Assembly (NCBI RefSeq): GCF_001028625.1
Contig: NZ_CP011805.1
Coordinates: forward strand, 2,093,001 to 2,157,000
Direction: 5' to 3'
DNA: 64,000 nt
Origin: Pelagerythrobacter marensis
Lineage (GTDB): Bacteria; Pseudomonadota; Alphaproteobacteria; Sphingomonadales; Sphingomonadaceae
Part shown: piece after piece, positions 1-8,305 of the stretch
How positions within the stretch are numbered: the stretch's first letter is position 1
How the letters are laid out: the number at the start of each line of letters is the position of its first letter
Made by a program: the position numbers and the translations under genes
The notes under the pieces: generated by a model
Told to the model about the DNA's origin: nothing
Databases searched by the model: none
Seen by the model: only the letters and a program-made list of their open reading frames with translations

Positions 1-304
1 CGGCAGACAGCGCCGCGGCCGACAGCGGCTCGTCGAAACGGCAACCGAACAGATTGTCGCTCGCCCAGACCACGCGCGCCGCGACCATGCCCGCTTCGGG
101 AAAGTCGATGTCGATCGGATCGCCGACAGCCAGTTCGGTCTCGCTTTCCAGCAACAGGCCGGTTGCGGACGCGTTGTGGACCCGCACCGGGCGTCCGCCG
201 CCCGACTGGTCGCTGCCGATCGTTTCGAAACGCAAGGTCCGGCGCAGTGCGCGCGGTTTGCCCCCCGGCGCCCCTTCATCTTCCAGATGTGCCGAAATCG
301 CCAT
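1..304 (-). CDS. PilZ domain protein (C-terminus cut by window start)
   Basis: Only the first ~101 codons are visible; the gene reads off the left edge. From the ATG at 304 the protein begins MAISAHLEDEG. It carries the two signatures of PilZ domains: an RxxxR element (R18-R22, in RALRRTLRF) and an NxSxxG element (N44 to G49, in HNASATGLLLES), followed by beta-strand-like sequence ending in an FGCRF strand. PilZ domains bind cyclic di-GMP and usually control motility, exopolysaccharide or cell-cycle outputs. No partner domain is visible because the gene is truncated, so the output cannot be named. The intergenic space to lysC (84 bp) shows nothing clear. Confidence 0.75.
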   Translation of the reverse strand, partial: MAISAHLEDEGAPGGKPRALRRTLRFETIGSDQSGGGRPVRVHNASATGLLLESETELAVGDPIDIDFPEAGMVAARVVWASDNLFGCRFDEPLSAAALSA

Positions 305-388
305 TCACCGCTCCTTTTCGGGAGAGGCTCGACCAGGCGAGTTAAGGAATGGTTAGCCGGTGTGACCGAACGAGCAGTTAACCGTCTG

Positions 389-1669
389 CTATGCCGCCTC
401 GTCGTCCACATCGAGGCCGTAGGCCGTGTGGAGAACGCGCACCGCAAGCTCGGTCTCATCCTCGTCGATCATCACCGAAACCTTGATCTCGCTGGTGGAA
501 ATCGCCTGAATGTTGATCCCGCGATCGGACAGCGAGCGGAACATCGTCGCGGCGACCCCGGCATGGCTTTTCATGCCCACCCCGACGACCGAGATCTTGG
601 CGATCTTCGAATCGGTGATGATGCGGTTGAAGCCGATGTCGCCTCGCCGATCCTCCAGCAGCGCCTGAGCGCGCGCCAGATCGGCCTGCGGAACGGTGAA
701 GGTCACGTCGGTCTCGCCCTTGTCGCGGCCGACGTTCTGGATGATCATGTCGACGTTGATCGACGCCTGGGCGAGCGGTTCGAAGATGAAGGCGACCGCC
801 CCCGGCTTGTCGGGCACGCGGGTGAGAATGACCTTGGCCTCGTTCTTGTCGTGCGCAATGCCGGTGACGAGTTGGCGTTCCATGTCGCCCTTCTCCACTA
901 GTTGGTTCATCTCTTCTTCGGAAACGATCATCGTGCCGGGAATATCGTCCGCCGCCGCGGCATCGTCACCGATGAAGCTGGACAGGACCTGGAGCCGGAC
1001 ATCTTCCTTCATCGCCAGGCCGACTGAGCGGGTCTGCAGCACTTTCGCACCGACCGATGCGAGTTCGAGCATTTCCTCGTACGTCACGGCCTTCAGCTTG
1101 CGCGCCTTGGCCACGATCCGCGGGTCGGTGGTATAGACGCCGTCGACATCGGTATAGATATCGCATCGGTCGGCCCCGACCGCCGCCGCGACGGCGACCG
1201 CGGAAGTATCCGAACCGCCGCGCCCCAGCGTCGTCAGCCGCCCATCGTCGCCAATGCCCTGGAAGCCGGGAATGACCGCGATCTCGCCCGCTGCCATCGA
1301 AGACATCAGGGCCTCGGGATCGATCGCGTCGATCCGCGCCTTAGCATGAGCTTCCACCGTGCGAACCGGCAATTGCCAGCCGAGCCACGAGCGCGCCTTG
1401 CAGCCAAGCGACTGCAGCGTCAGCGCCAGGAGGCCGCTGGTCACCTGTTCGCCGCTGGCGACGACCACGTCGTATTCGGCCGGATCGTAAAGCGCATTGG
1501 CCTCGCGGCAGAAATTGACCAGGCGATCGGTTTCCCCCGCCATCGCGGAAACGACCACCGCCACTTCGTGCCCGGCCGCCTGCTGCTTGCGCACGATATT
1601 GGCGACGCGGCGGATGCGCTCGGTCCCGGCCATCGAAGTGCCGCCGAATTTCATCACTATGCGCGCCAA
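389..1669 (-). CDS. lysC: Aspartate kinase (TTG start)
   Basis: Phosphorylates L-aspartate, the first step toward lysine, threonine, methionine and diaminopimelate. The N-terminus reads (M)ARIVMKFGGTSMAG, containing the kinase KFGGTS signature; FGRGGSDTSAVA-type sequence (here LGRGGSDTSA) follows near the middle, and the C-terminal ~160 residues form two ACT domains that normally mediate lysine/threonine feedback. I chose a TTG start at 1669 because a GGGAG ribosome site lies 10 bases upstream and because family members begin with MARIVMKFGG; the ATG at 1654 is the alternative. An open frame continues upstream to 1765 but that extension is unlike the family and overlaps the ubiG start. Divergent from ubiG with 80 bp between. 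Confidence 0.93.
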   Translation of the reverse strand: MARIVMKFGGTSMAGTERIRRVANIVRKQQAAGHEVAVVVSAMAGETDRLVNFCREANALYDPAEYDVVVASGEQVTSGLLALTLQSLGCKARSWLGWQLPVRTVEAHAKARIDAIDPEALMSSMAAGEIAVIPGFQGIGDDGRLTTLGRGGSDTSAVAVAAAVGADRCDIYTDVDGVYTTDPRIVAKARKLKAVTYEEMLELASVGAKVLQTRSVGLAMKEDVRLQVLSSFIGDDAAAADDIPGTMIVSEEEMNQLVEKGDMERQLVTGIAHDKNEAKVILTRVPDKPGAVAFIFEPLAQASINVDMIIQNVGRDKGETDVTFTVPQADLARAQALLEDRRGDIGFNRIITDSKIAKISVVGVGMKSHAGVAATMFRSLSDRGINIQAISTSEIKVSVMIDEDETELAVRVLHTAYGLDVDDEAA

Positions 1670-1749
1670 GTCTCGTCGCTCCCCTGCATTGATGCCCGCC
1701 GTGCCTGCGGGCGCTGGTGCCGGTCCTTGCGCGCTGTTAGGGGGGGCGC

Positions 1750-2508
1750 ATGGGCGATGCAACAATCTCGGGTGAAACCAATTCTACGGGCGGCCAAACC
1801 ATCCGCCCCGGCGAAGCCGAGCATTTCGGCGCGCTGGCGCACGACTGGTGGGACCCGAAAGGGTCCTCTGCCATGTTGCACCGGCTCAACCCCGTTCGCC
1901 TCGCCTTCGTGCGCGATGCGATCGACGGCCACTGGGCGGGCGATCCGCGCGGGGCCAGGCCGCTTGCCGGGCGCAGCGCGCTCGACGTCGGCTGCGGTGC
2001 CGGGCTGCTGTGCGAGCCGCTGGCCCGCCTGGGCGCCGAAGTCACCGGCGTGGACGCCGCGCCCGAGAACGCCGCCGCCGCCGCGCATCATGCGCAAGGG
2101 GCCGGGCTCGACATCCGCTACATCGCCGGCGAGATCACGACGCTCGATCTCGGCACGTTCGATCTCGTCACCGCGATGGAAGTGATCGAACATGTCGCGG
2201 ACAAGCGCGCCTTCCTCGCCGCGCTGGCCGAGCGGCTGGCACCGGGCGGGCTGATGATCCTTTCCACCCCCAACCGCACCGCCCGTTCGCGCGTGCTGCT
2301 GGTCGGCGCGGCAGAGGCGGCCGGCGCGATCCCGCGCGGGACCCACCACTGGGACGATTTCGTCACCCCCGACGAACTGCGCGACATGCTGGCCGAAACC
2401 GGCCTGACGATGGGCGAACCGCGCGGCATCGCGTTCTCGCCCACCAGGGGGCTGCACCTGTCGGGCGACCTCGCGCTGAATTACATCGTTACGGCCAGCC
2501 GCGCCTAG
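1750..2508 (+). CDS. ubiG: Ubiquinone biosynthesis O-methyltransferase
   Basis: 252-residue class I SAM-dependent methyltransferase that performs both O-methylations of the ubiquinone ring in the cytoplasm. Motif I for SAM binding is LDVGCGAGLLCEPLARLG (about residues 78-95), with the acidic residue of GVDAAPEN after the second strand; the N-terminal segment EAEHFGALAHDWWDPKG and the STPNRTARS loop are typical of UbiG. Length fits the family. Its stop overlaps the convergent stop of glpQ by four bases. It is divergent from lysC, an arrangement often seen in sphingomonads. Confidence 0.95.
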   Translation: MGDATISGETNSTGGQTIRPGEAEHFGALAHDWWDPKGSSAMLHRLNPVRLAFVRDAIDGHWAGDPRGARPLAGRSALDVGCGAGLLCEPLARLGAEVTGVDAAPENAAAAAHHAQGAGLDIRYIAGEITTLDLGTFDLVTAMEVIEHVADKRAFLAALAERLAPGGLMILSTPNRTARSRVLLVGAAEAAGAIPRGTHHWDDFVTPDELRDMLAETGLTMGEPRGIAFSPTRGLHLSGDLALNYIVTASRA

Positions 2509-3572
2509 GCCGGGCAGGTCGCCCCGGCGCGCGCAGCCACCGCGATCGCGGGATCGTCGGTAAAGACACCATCGACCCCCGTCCGCGCGAGTAGGGTCCA
2601 GAGCTTCTCCGGGCAGCCGCGCAAGGCATCGCCATCTCCCTGCCGCAGCGATGGCGGGAGGAAGGCATTCTCCTTGCGCAAGGTCCAGGCATGGACCTGC
2701 AACCCGGCGGCATGGGCGGCGCTGACCAGCCCGCTCGGCGTGCCATCGATTTCGATCACGAGGCGGATGTCCGCGCCGATCGCGTCGGCATATTCGGCGA
2801 TCCGCCGCGTGCCGGCCATCGTCACCATGTCGGCATAGCGCATATCCGGCGCGTCCGCCGGCCCGCCCTCTGCCGCGACGAGCTGCACCAGCCGGTAATC
2901 GCTGGCCGCGTCGAGCCGGCGCAGCGGCGCGATCTCGAAGCTCTGGATATAGATCGGGTCGTCCGGCGCGATTTTCGCTGCCGCAAGCTCGCGCAGCAGC
3001 AGATCGACCGTGTCGATCCCCGCTTCCGCCAGCAGGTGCCCCGAATGCTTGAGTTCGGGATAGAGGCCGATACGGCGGCCGGTTTCCGCTTCCCTGGCGC
3101 GGACCAGCGCGATGATCTCGGCAAACGTGGGCACCTGATAGAGGCCGTCGTGACGCGCATTGGTCGGGCGTAGCGCGGGCAGGCGCTCCTTGGCGCGCAG
3201 GCGGCGCAGTTCGGCGAGCGTGAAATCTTCGGCAAACCAGCCGGTTACGGTGTGCCCGTCGATCGTGCGGGTGCGGCGGCGGTCTGCGAACTCGGGCCGT
3301 TCGGCCACGTCGGTCGTGCCCGAAATTTCCGTCTCGTGCCGGGCCACGAGCACGCCGTCGCGCGTCGCGACTAGGTCAGGCTCGATATAGTCGGCGCCCT
3401 GGTCGATCGCCCGTTCGTAAGCCGCCAGCGTATGTTCGGGCCGTTCGCCGCTTGCCCCGCGATGGGCGATCACCAGCGGCTGGCCGAAATCCTGCGCGAC
3501 GGCGGGGATGGCCGACGGGACGAAGACGGCGGCGATCAGCGCCGGCGCACTCAGGAAAAGGCTGCGTCCCAT
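2505..3572 (-). CDS. glpQ: Exported glycerophosphodiester phosphodiesterase
   Basis: Hydrolyses glycerophosphodiesters to glycerol-3-phosphate and an alcohol. A signal peptide (hydrophobic stretch ending AIPAVAQ, ~residue 27) places it in the periplasm. Catalytic motifs are visible: AHRGASGERPEHT (the first catalytic His and the Glu), then DYIEPDLVATRDG with metal ligands, and ARHE with the second His. The C-terminal DGVFTDDP segment is typical. 355 residues, in line with GlpQ-type enzymes. The start lies inside the 3' end of the ArsC-like gene, overlapping it by 22 bases, so the two are probably translated from one mRNA. Confidence 0.92.
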   Translation of the reverse strand: MGRSLFLSAPALIAAVFVPSAIPAVAQDFGQPLVIAHRGASGERPEHTLAAYERAIDQGADYIEPDLVATRDGVLVARHETEISGTTDVAERPEFADRRRTRTIDGHTVTGWFAEDFTLAELRRLRAKERLPALRPTNARHDGLYQVPTFAEIIALVRAREAETGRRIGLYPELKHSGHLLAEAGIDTVDLLLRELAAAKIAPDDPIYIQSFEIAPLRRLDAASDYRLVQLVAAEGGPADAPDMRYADMVTMAGTRRIAEYADAIGADIRLVIEIDGTPSGLVSAAHAAGLQVHAWTLRKENAFLPPSLRQGDGDALRGCPEKLWTLLARTGVDGVFTDDPAIAVAARAGATCPA

Positions 3573-3901
3573 TCATCCTCCGCAAAACCGACCAGCAGGC
3601 CGCCCGGATATTCGACCACCGGGCGCTTGATCATGCTCGGCTGTTCTTGCAGCAGCATGACGGCCTTGTCCGCATCGATATCGGCCTTCTGCGCGTCGGA
3701 CAGCTTGCGATAGGTCGTCCCCCGCCGGTTCAGCACTGTGTCCACCCCCACGGCCGCGATCCATTCGCGCAGCCGGGCCGGATCGGCGCCTTCCTTCTTG
3801 TAGTCGTGAAACACGTAATCCACCCCGCGCGCATCAAGCCACTTGCGCGCCTTCTTCACCGTGTCGCAGTTGGGGATGCCGTAGAAGTGAATGCTGGTCA
3901 T
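3551..3901 (-). CDS. ArsC/Spx-family reductase-like protein
   Basis: 116 residues starting MTSIHFYGIPNCDTVKK. The thioredoxin-like fold of the ArsC/Spx family is evident: one N-terminal cysteine in NCDTVKKARKWL, the RRGTTYR segment, and the MIKRPVVE segment with the conserved Arg and cis-Pro. This resembles the YffB/Spx-like branch with a single active-site cysteine, which is generally glutathione-linked, rather than a proven arsenate reductase. I placed the start at the ATG at 3901 because the upstream open frame to 4138 has no homology character and overlaps a divergent promoter region. It overlaps glpQ, its downstream neighbour. Confidence 0.85.
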   Translation of the reverse strand: MTSIHFYGIPNCDTVKKARKWLDARGVDYVFHDYKKEGADPARLREWIAAVGVDTVLNRRGTTYRKLSDAQKADIDADKAVMLLQEQPSMIKRPVVEYPGGLLVGFAEDEWDAAFS

Positions 3902-4100
3902 GAATCTCGATACCTCGTGCCTTGGGCGCCGGTCGTAAAAGCCGGAGGAACGCTCCGCAAGGCGATACGGGGTGCCAAGGACGATGGAAGCGCGGATCGG
4001 GCCCATGCGGCCCGGTCGCCCTGCCTGCGGGCAACGCCAGTTGCGCGCTTTGCCGCAGCGATCCTCCCCTGCTAGGTTTCGCGAAGGGGAGGGTTTTGTC

Positions 4101-4586
4101 ATGGTGAGACTTCTGAAATCGGCGCTCGTTCTTTTCATCGGGCTTCATGCATTGTTCTACGCCTTGCAGAACATGGCCAACATCGATGCCGCGCACGGGG
4201 CTCTGGCCTATGTCCTGAGCGGCGCGGATCACGAGGTCTATCCGGCGACTATATTCTTCAAGACCGGCAATCCCCTGCTCGCATGGATCGGGCTCGCGGT
4301 GGTCCTGATCGGAGAATTTGCCGTGGCGTTCTTCGGTATCAAGGGCGGCTGGGACCTTTTCGCAGCACGTTCGGCAACGGCCGAAGAATTTCACGCGGCC
4401 AAGCGAAGCGGCGTGATTGCCGCGGGCCTTGCGCTGCTGGTCTGGTTCGGGTTTTTCATGAGCTTCGGCGCCGCTTTCTTTCAGATGTGGCAGACGCAGA
4501 TCGGAACCGGATCGATGGAGGGCGCCTTCATGTATGCCATCGCATCGGCCATCACCATGATCTTCGTCAGCGCGACGAACGACTGA
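4101..4586 (+). CDS. DUF2165 family membrane protein
   Basis: 161 residues, predicted small integral membrane protein of the DUF2165 family; function unknown. Four hydrophobic segments are visible: LVLFIGLHALFYALQNM near the start, LLAWIGLAVVLIGEFAVAF, VIAAGLALLVWFGFFMSFGAA and a C-terminal MYAIASAITMIFVSA. The HALFY...N and GGWDL.AAR elements are typical of the family. A strong purine-rich ribosome site (AGGGGAGGG) precedes the ATG at 4101, which fixes the start. It is alone on the plus strand between two minus-strand genes, with about 200 bp of divergent intergenic DNA upstream. Confidence 0.85.
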   Translation: MVRLLKSALVLFIGLHALFYALQNMANIDAAHGALAYVLSGADHEVYPATIFFKTGNPLLAWIGLAVVLIGEFAVAFFGIKGGWDLFAARSATAEEFHAAKRSGVIAAGLALLVWFGFFMSFGAAFFQMWQTQIGTGSMEGAFMYAIASAITMIFVSATND

Positions 4587-4643
4587 CGGGCAAGCGGCAG
4601 GCGTTGCAGGCTGCAGTGAAAAGCTGCAACGCCGCGCCGCCCG

Positions 4644-4955
4644 TTATCCGGCCCCACCCCCGAACCGGTGAACGCGGGGATCGGGGCAGGCGAAGAGGGT
4701 GTAGCTTTCGTAGTATTCCCCGCGCCCGCGGGTCTGGACCAGGCGGTGTTCGGCCATGCGGCCCCAGGCGCGGGCGGCGGCTTCATCGGCCCATTCGGAC
4801 AGCGCGATCACTTCGCCGTCTTCGGCGGTGTAGCTCTTGAACGAGACGAAGCCGGGCTGCGCCTGCGCCAGTTCCAGCATGTGCTGCGCGTCCGCCTCGT
4901 AAGCGGCATAGTCGATATCGGCCCGCTTGCGATTGCGAAAAACGACCAGGAACAT
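4644..4955 (-). CDS. ABM-domain (antibiotic biosynthesis monooxygenase-like) protein
   Basis: 103 residues beginning MFLVVFRNRKRADID. The dimeric alpha-beta barrel of the ABM family is suggested by alternating strands and the conserved PGFVSFKSYTAEDGEVIALSEWADEAAARAW core. Members include monooxygenases, haem-degrading enzymes and many small proteins of unknown role, so substrate cannot be assigned. The ATG at 4955 was preferred to a GTG at 4973 because GGAGGT, which contains the ruvC stop codon region, sits 10 bases upstream. It overlaps the ruvC 3' end only at the ribosome-site level and is likely co-transcribed with ruvC. Confidence 0.82.
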   Translation of the reverse strand: MFLVVFRNRKRADIDYAAYEADAQHMLELAQAQPGFVSFKSYTAEDGEVIALSEWADEAAARAWGRMAEHRLVQTRGRGEYYESYTLFACPDPRVHRFGGGAG

Positions 4956-4962
4956 CGGCCTT

Positions 4963-5433
4963 TTACCTCCCACCCAGATGCGCGTCGGCGATCGCCACGG
5001 CCAGTGCGTCCGCCGCGTCTGGCCCGGTGACGGCGGTGCCGGGAAGCAGGATCTTGAGCATGGCCTGAACCTGCTGCTTGTCCGCCCCGCCGGTGCCCAC
5101 CACAGCTTTCTTCACCAGCCGCGCGGCGTGTTCGCGCACGTCGAGCCCGGCCCCACCGCAGGCGGCCAGCACCGCACCGCGCGCCTGCGCCAGCTTGAGG
5201 GTCGATTGCGGGTTCTTGTTGAGGAAGATCTCCTCCGCCGCTGCGCGGTCGGGCCGGTGTTCCGCAAGCACCGCGTCGAGCGCCGTCACCAGATGCGAGA
5301 GGCGCGCGGCGATGGGCGCCTTGGGGTCGGTCTTCACCTGCCCGTTGGCGACGTGGCTGATGCGGCTGCCCTCCACCCGCACGACGCCCCAGCCGGTGCA
5401 GGAGAGCGAGGGATCGAGGCCGAGGATGATCAT
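4963..5433 (-). CDS. ruvC: Holliday junction endonuclease RuvC
   Basis: 156 residues. Resolves Holliday junctions by paired nicks together with RuvAB. The RNase H-like catalytic acidic residues are visible: the first Asp in ILGLDPSLSCTGWG, Glu in AAAEEIFLNKNP, and the C-terminal pair in GPDAADALAVA. The KKAVVGTGGADKQQVQAML segment is characteristic. ruvA and ruvB are not in this window. It is followed on the same strand by the ABM gene, and preceded by a palindromic repeat and the yebC group. Confidence 0.96.
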   Translation of the reverse strand: MIILGLDPSLSCTGWGVVRVEGSRISHVANGQVKTDPKAPIAARLSHLVTALDAVLAEHRPDRAAAEEIFLNKNPQSTLKLAQARGAVLAACGGAGLDVREHAARLVKKAVVGTGGADKQQVQAMLKILLPGTAVTGPDAADALAVAIADAHLGGR

Positions 5434-5454
5434 GCCGATGCCAATCCGCCCGAA

Positions 5455-5549
5455 CCGTCATGCTGAACTCGTTTCAGCATCCATTGTGCCTCCCCGCTCG
5501 TGCGATGCGGGTGGAGGAATGGACCCTGAAACCAGTTCAGGGTGACGGG
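5455..5549. repeat. Dispersed palindromic intergenic repeat, copy 1
   Basis: About 95 bp between ruvC and the yebC group. The left arm (CCGTCATGCTGAACTCGTTT, continuing CAGCATCCATT) is an imperfect inverted copy of the right arm (AATGGACCCTGAAACCAGTT, continuing CAGGGTGACGG), so the element can fold into one long hairpin. A second copy lies at 50829-50922, with arms conserved and centre diverged. It resembles the mobile non-autonomous palindromic repeats common between genes of sphingomonads. No protein-coding content. Confidence 0.8.
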
Positions 5550-5566
5550 ATTGGAAATGTACAGCC

Positions 5567-5665
5567 TCACACGGGATCACCGTGCATGAAAAAGCCCCTG
5601 ATGAACATAAGGTAGAGCAGCCCGATCACGATTGCGATCACGGCGCCCCACCCTATCCGCCTCAC
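5567..5665 (-). CDS. 32-residue single-span membrane micro-protein overlapping the yebC stop
   Basis: The frame opens with GTG at 5665, overlapping the yebC stop codon in a GTGA junction, and ends with TGA at 5567. The peptide starts [20 protein letters not shown] and ends with FIRGFF and a short polar tail (MHGDPV). It has a basic N-terminus, one hydrophobic helix of about 20 residues and a short polar tail, i.e. a plausible inner-membrane micro-protein expressed by translational coupling with yebC. I do not recognise the family. Evidence is the stop-start overlap and membrane-peptide composition; conservation in relatives would be decisive. Confidence 0.5.
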   Translation of the reverse strand: MRRIGWGAVIAIVIGLLYLMFIRGFFMHGDPV

Positions 5666-6408
5666 GCCTCCAGCTTCTCCATCACTTCGTCGGAAATCTC
5701 GTAATTGCCCCACACGGTCTGCACGTCGTCGTCATCGTCGAGCGCGTCGACCAGCTTGAGCAGGGTGCCGGCGGGGCCTTCTTCCATTTCCACGGTGATG
5801 TTGGGCTTCCACGCCAGCTTGACGTTTTCCGCCTCGCCCAGCGTCTTTTCCAGCGCGCCGGCGACTTCGTGCAGCGCCTCCATCTCGGTCCAGATCGTGT
5901 GGCCGCCCTCGTCGCTTTCGACATCGTCGGCTCCGGCCTCGATCGCGGCTTCGAGAACCTTTTCCTCGTCACCCACGCTGGCCGGGTACTCAATCAGGCC
6001 CTTGCGCTCGAACCCGTGGGCGACCGATCCTTCGGTGCCCAGGTTGCCGCCGTTCTTGGAAAAGGCCGTGCGCACGGCAGTGGCGGTGCGGTTGCGGTTG
6101 TCGGTCAGCGCCTCCACGATCAGCGCCACCCCGCCGGGGCCATAGCCTTCGTAACGGACTTCTTCGTAATTATCCTCGTCCCCGCCACTCGCCTTGTCGA
6201 TCGCGCGCTGGATATTGTCCTTCGGCATCGACTGCGCCTTGGCGTTGTTCACCGCCAGCCGCAGGCGCGGGTTCATGTCGGGATCGGGCGCGCCCATCTT
6301 CGCCGCCACGGTGATTTCGCGGCTGAGCTTGGAAAAGAGGTTCGAACGCTTCTTATCCTGCGCACCCTTGCGGTGCATGATATTCTTGAATTTGGAATGG
6401 CCTGCCAT
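5662..6408 (-). CDS. YebC/PmpR-TACO1 family protein
   Basis: 248 residues starting [20 protein letters not shown], the diagnostic N-terminus of YebC/TACO1 proteins. Family members act as DNA-binding regulators or, as shown for some, help ribosomes through difficult peptide sequences. Other family segments are visible, including [20 protein letters not shown] and the [19 protein letters not shown] stretch. The ATG at 6408 was chosen over a GTG two codons earlier, on homology. The gene commonly sits near ruvC, as here. The stop overlaps the start of a small membrane ORF. Confidence 0.93.
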   Translation of the reverse strand: MAGHSKFKNIMHRKGAQDKKRSNLFSKLSREITVAAKMGAPDPDMNPRLRLAVNNAKAQSMPKDNIQRAIDKASGGDEDNYEEVRYEGYGPGGVALIVEALTDNRNRTATAVRTAFSKNGGNLGTEGSVAHGFERKGLIEYPASVGDEEKVLEAAIEAGADDVESDEGGHTIWTEMEALHEVAGALEKTLGEAENVKLAWKPNITVEMEEGPAGTLLKLVDALDDDDDVQTVWGNYEISDEVMEKLEA

Positions 6409-6501
6409 GGTCACCTACGATCTGTGTGGATCATGCGGGCACCACGTCCGGCGCGGGCCGCATCGTCTGCCGCTCCTAGCGGAGCATGAAGGGCCGGGCA
6501 A

Positions 6502-6963
6502 TCAGGGTGCGATATCGAAATGCAGAACTTCCTCGCGCGTGCCGATCCTGTCGTACAGCGCGATCGCTGCGGCGTCCTCTTCCCCGATATCAGCCTGGAC
6601 GTAAACGACCCAGGACCCGACCGCGCGGGCGATCCGGCGCACTTCATCGATCAGCCCGGTCGCGACCCCGCGCCGACGCCAGGCGGATACGACGGCCAGG
6701 TCGTAGATATAGATCTCGCTCCGCGCCTGTTCGAACTTGGGCAGGACATAGCCGGCAAGCGCGCCGACCATCGCGCCGTCCGCTTCCGCCGCCAGCAGGA
6801 TCGTGTCCTTGCGCGCCAGCAGCCGCGCGGCGTAGGCATCGTCGGGCGGCTGGCGGCAATAGCTTTCGCGATCGTCGAAAACTTCGCCGAACAGATCGTT
6901 CAACCTGCGAAATCGCCGCAAGTCGCCCGGCCCCAGGCGAACAACTCCGAAGGCGCGATCCAC
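6502..6963 (-). CDS. GNAT acetyltransferase resembling AAC(3)-I aminoglycoside acetyltransferases
   Basis: 153 residues, GTG start at 6963. The sequence LPKFEQARSEIYIYDLAV followed by the acetyl-CoA loop RRRGVATGLI and the C-terminal YVQADIGEEDAAAIALYDRIG and TREEVLHFDI closely follows the AAC(3)-I subgroup of GNAT enzymes, which acetylate the 3-amino group of gentamicin-type aminoglycosides. Many chromosomal members of this subgroup have unproven substrates, so resistance is not implied by sequence alone. It lies immediately downstream of the YbjQ gene (one base between stop and start codons), so the two are probably one transcript. Confidence 0.85.
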   Translation of the reverse strand: MDRAFGVVRLGPGDLRRFRRLNDLFGEVFDDRESYCRQPPDDAYAARLLARKDTILLAAEADGAMVGALAGYVLPKFEQARSEIYIYDLAVVSAWRRRGVATGLIDEVRRIARAVGSWVVYVQADIGEEDAAAIALYDRIGTREEVLHFDIAP

Positions 6964-6964
6964 G

Positions 6965-7312
6965 TCAGATCTTCACTGCGGTTCCGCTGGCGGAGACCAT
7001 CAGCATCGATCCGGTATCGCCAATCACCTCGTAATCGAGATCCACGCCGACCACGGCATTGCCGCCGCGCGATCCGCATTCGGCCTGCAATTCCTCGATC
7101 GCCTGTTCGCGCGCATCGCGCAGAATGCGCTCGTAGCTGCCCGACCGTCCGCCCACGATGTCGCGGATATTGGCGAAAAGATCGCGGAACAGGTTGGCGC
7201 CCACGATCACCTCGCCGGTGACGACACCCAGATAATCCTGGATCGGACGCCCTTCCACAGTGTGAGTGGTGGTGACGATAATTCCGCGCGCATCCTTCCA
7301 GGGGCCTGCCAT
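6965..7312 (-). CDS. YbjQ family (UPF0145) protein
   Basis: 115 residues. Starts [21 protein letters not shown]; the segments [17 protein letters not shown], the [17 protein letters not shown] helix and [14 protein letters not shown] are the hallmarks of the YbjQ/UPF0145 family, small cytoplasmic proteins that form a pentameric fold and are sometimes called heavy-metal-binding-domain proteins. The role is not known. The ATG at 7312 has a GAGGAG ribosome site; the longer open frame to 7399 overlaps the SDR gene and was not used. Likely in one operon with the SDR upstream and the GNAT downstream. Confidence 0.88.
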   Translation of the reverse strand: MAGPWKDARGIIVTTTHTVEGRPIQDYLGVVTGEVIVGANLFRDLFANIRDIVGGRSGSYERILRDAREQAIEELQAECGSRGGNAVVGVDLDYEVIGDTGSMLMVSASGTAVKI

Positions 7313-7325
7313 TGCCGTTCGCTCC

Positions 7326-8207
7326 TCAGCCGTTGACGATGATCCCGCCGTTGGGATGCAGGACCTGCCCCGACATATAGGACGAATCCTCGCAGGCAAG
7401 GAAGAGGAACGCGGGCGCCACTTCGTTGGGCTGGCCCGGGCGGCCCATCGGCGTGTCTTCGCCGAAATGCTCGACCTTTTCGGGCGGTGCGCCGCCGCAC
7501 GGGTTCAACGGGGACCAGATCGGGCCGGGCGCAACCGCGTTTACGCGAATGCCGTCGCCGACCAGGTTCTCGCTCAGCGAGCGGGTGAAGGCGGTGATCG
7601 CCCCCTTGGTCGCCGAATAATCGAGCAGCCCGCCCGACCCCTTGTACATCGTCACGCTGGTGCAATTGACGATCGCCGCGCCGGCCTTGAGATGCGGCCG
7701 CGCGGCCTGGGTGAGGTAGAACATCGAGAAGATGTTGGTCTGGAACGTGCGCTGAAGCTGTTCCTCGGTAATGTCGGTCACGTCGTCGTCAGGGTGCTGC
7801 TCGCCCGCGTTGTTGACCAGTACGTCCAGCCGGCCCCAGCGGTCTATCACCGCGCGCACGAACCCATCGGCGTGTTTGGGATCGCCCAGGTCGCCGGCGG
7901 ACAGCAGCACTTGCGCGCCTTCCGCCTCGCACAGCTCGCGGGTCCTGTTGGCGTCGTCATGCTCTTCGAGATAGGCGATCGCGACATTCGCGCCTTCGCG
8001 GGCGAAAAGCACTGCGGTGGCGCGGCCGATTCCGCTGTCGCCGCCGGTGACGATCGCCACCTTGCCCTTCAGCCGCCCCGATCCGGGATAGCGCGGCTGC
8101 CATTCAGGCTTCGGCTCCAGCGCCGATTCGTGGCCGGGCATTTCCGGCTCTTCCGCGGTTTCGTCGATATGTGCCTTGTCGAACGTTTTCAAATCCTGTT
8201 CGGTCAT
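7326..8207 (-). CDS. Short-chain dehydrogenase/reductase of the YghA/general-stress type
   Basis: 293 residues. NAD(P)-dependent oxidoreductase with the cofactor loop [10 protein letters not shown], the NNAG motif, and the catalytic Ser-Tyr-Lys set in [22 protein letters not shown]. The ~45-residue N-terminal extension rich in Glu/Pro before [13 protein letters not shown] marks the YghA/YdaD branch of general-stress-related dehydrogenases, whose substrates are poorly defined aldehydes or ketones. The start at 8207 was chosen because AGGA lies seven bases upstream; an ATG at 8222 is an alternative. Followed by YbjQ and GNAT genes on the same strand. Confidence 0.9.
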   Translation of the reverse strand: MTEQDLKTFDKAHIDETAEEPEMPGHESALEPKPEWQPRYPGSGRLKGKVAIVTGGDSGIGRATAVLFAREGANVAIAYLEEHDDANRTRELCEAEGAQVLLSAGDLGDPKHADGFVRAVIDRWGRLDVLVNNAGEQHPDDDVTDITEEQLQRTFQTNIFSMFYLTQAARPHLKAGAAIVNCTSVTMYKGSGGLLDYSATKGAITAFTRSLSENLVGDGIRVNAVAPGPIWSPLNPCGGAPPEKVEHFGEDTPMGRPGQPNEVAPAFLFLACEDSSYMSGQVLHPNGGIIVNG

Positions 8208-8305
8208 CGGTCGGTCCTGCATTGTCTTGGAGGGGACATGCAGAACCAACCGCCGTGGCGCCCCGGCCGTTCCGGGAAAGCGCCACGGCTCGACCGGCAG
8301 GACCG

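Noticed and set aside
1670..1765. Longer N-terminus of aspartate kinase to 1765
   Set aside because: The 32 extra residues are unlike the family and overlap the ubiG start; the TTG at 1669 has a good ribosome site.
1657..2457. 266-codon minus-strand frame opposite ubiG
   Set aside because: Antisense to a clear methyltransferase and runs into the divergent lysC promoter.
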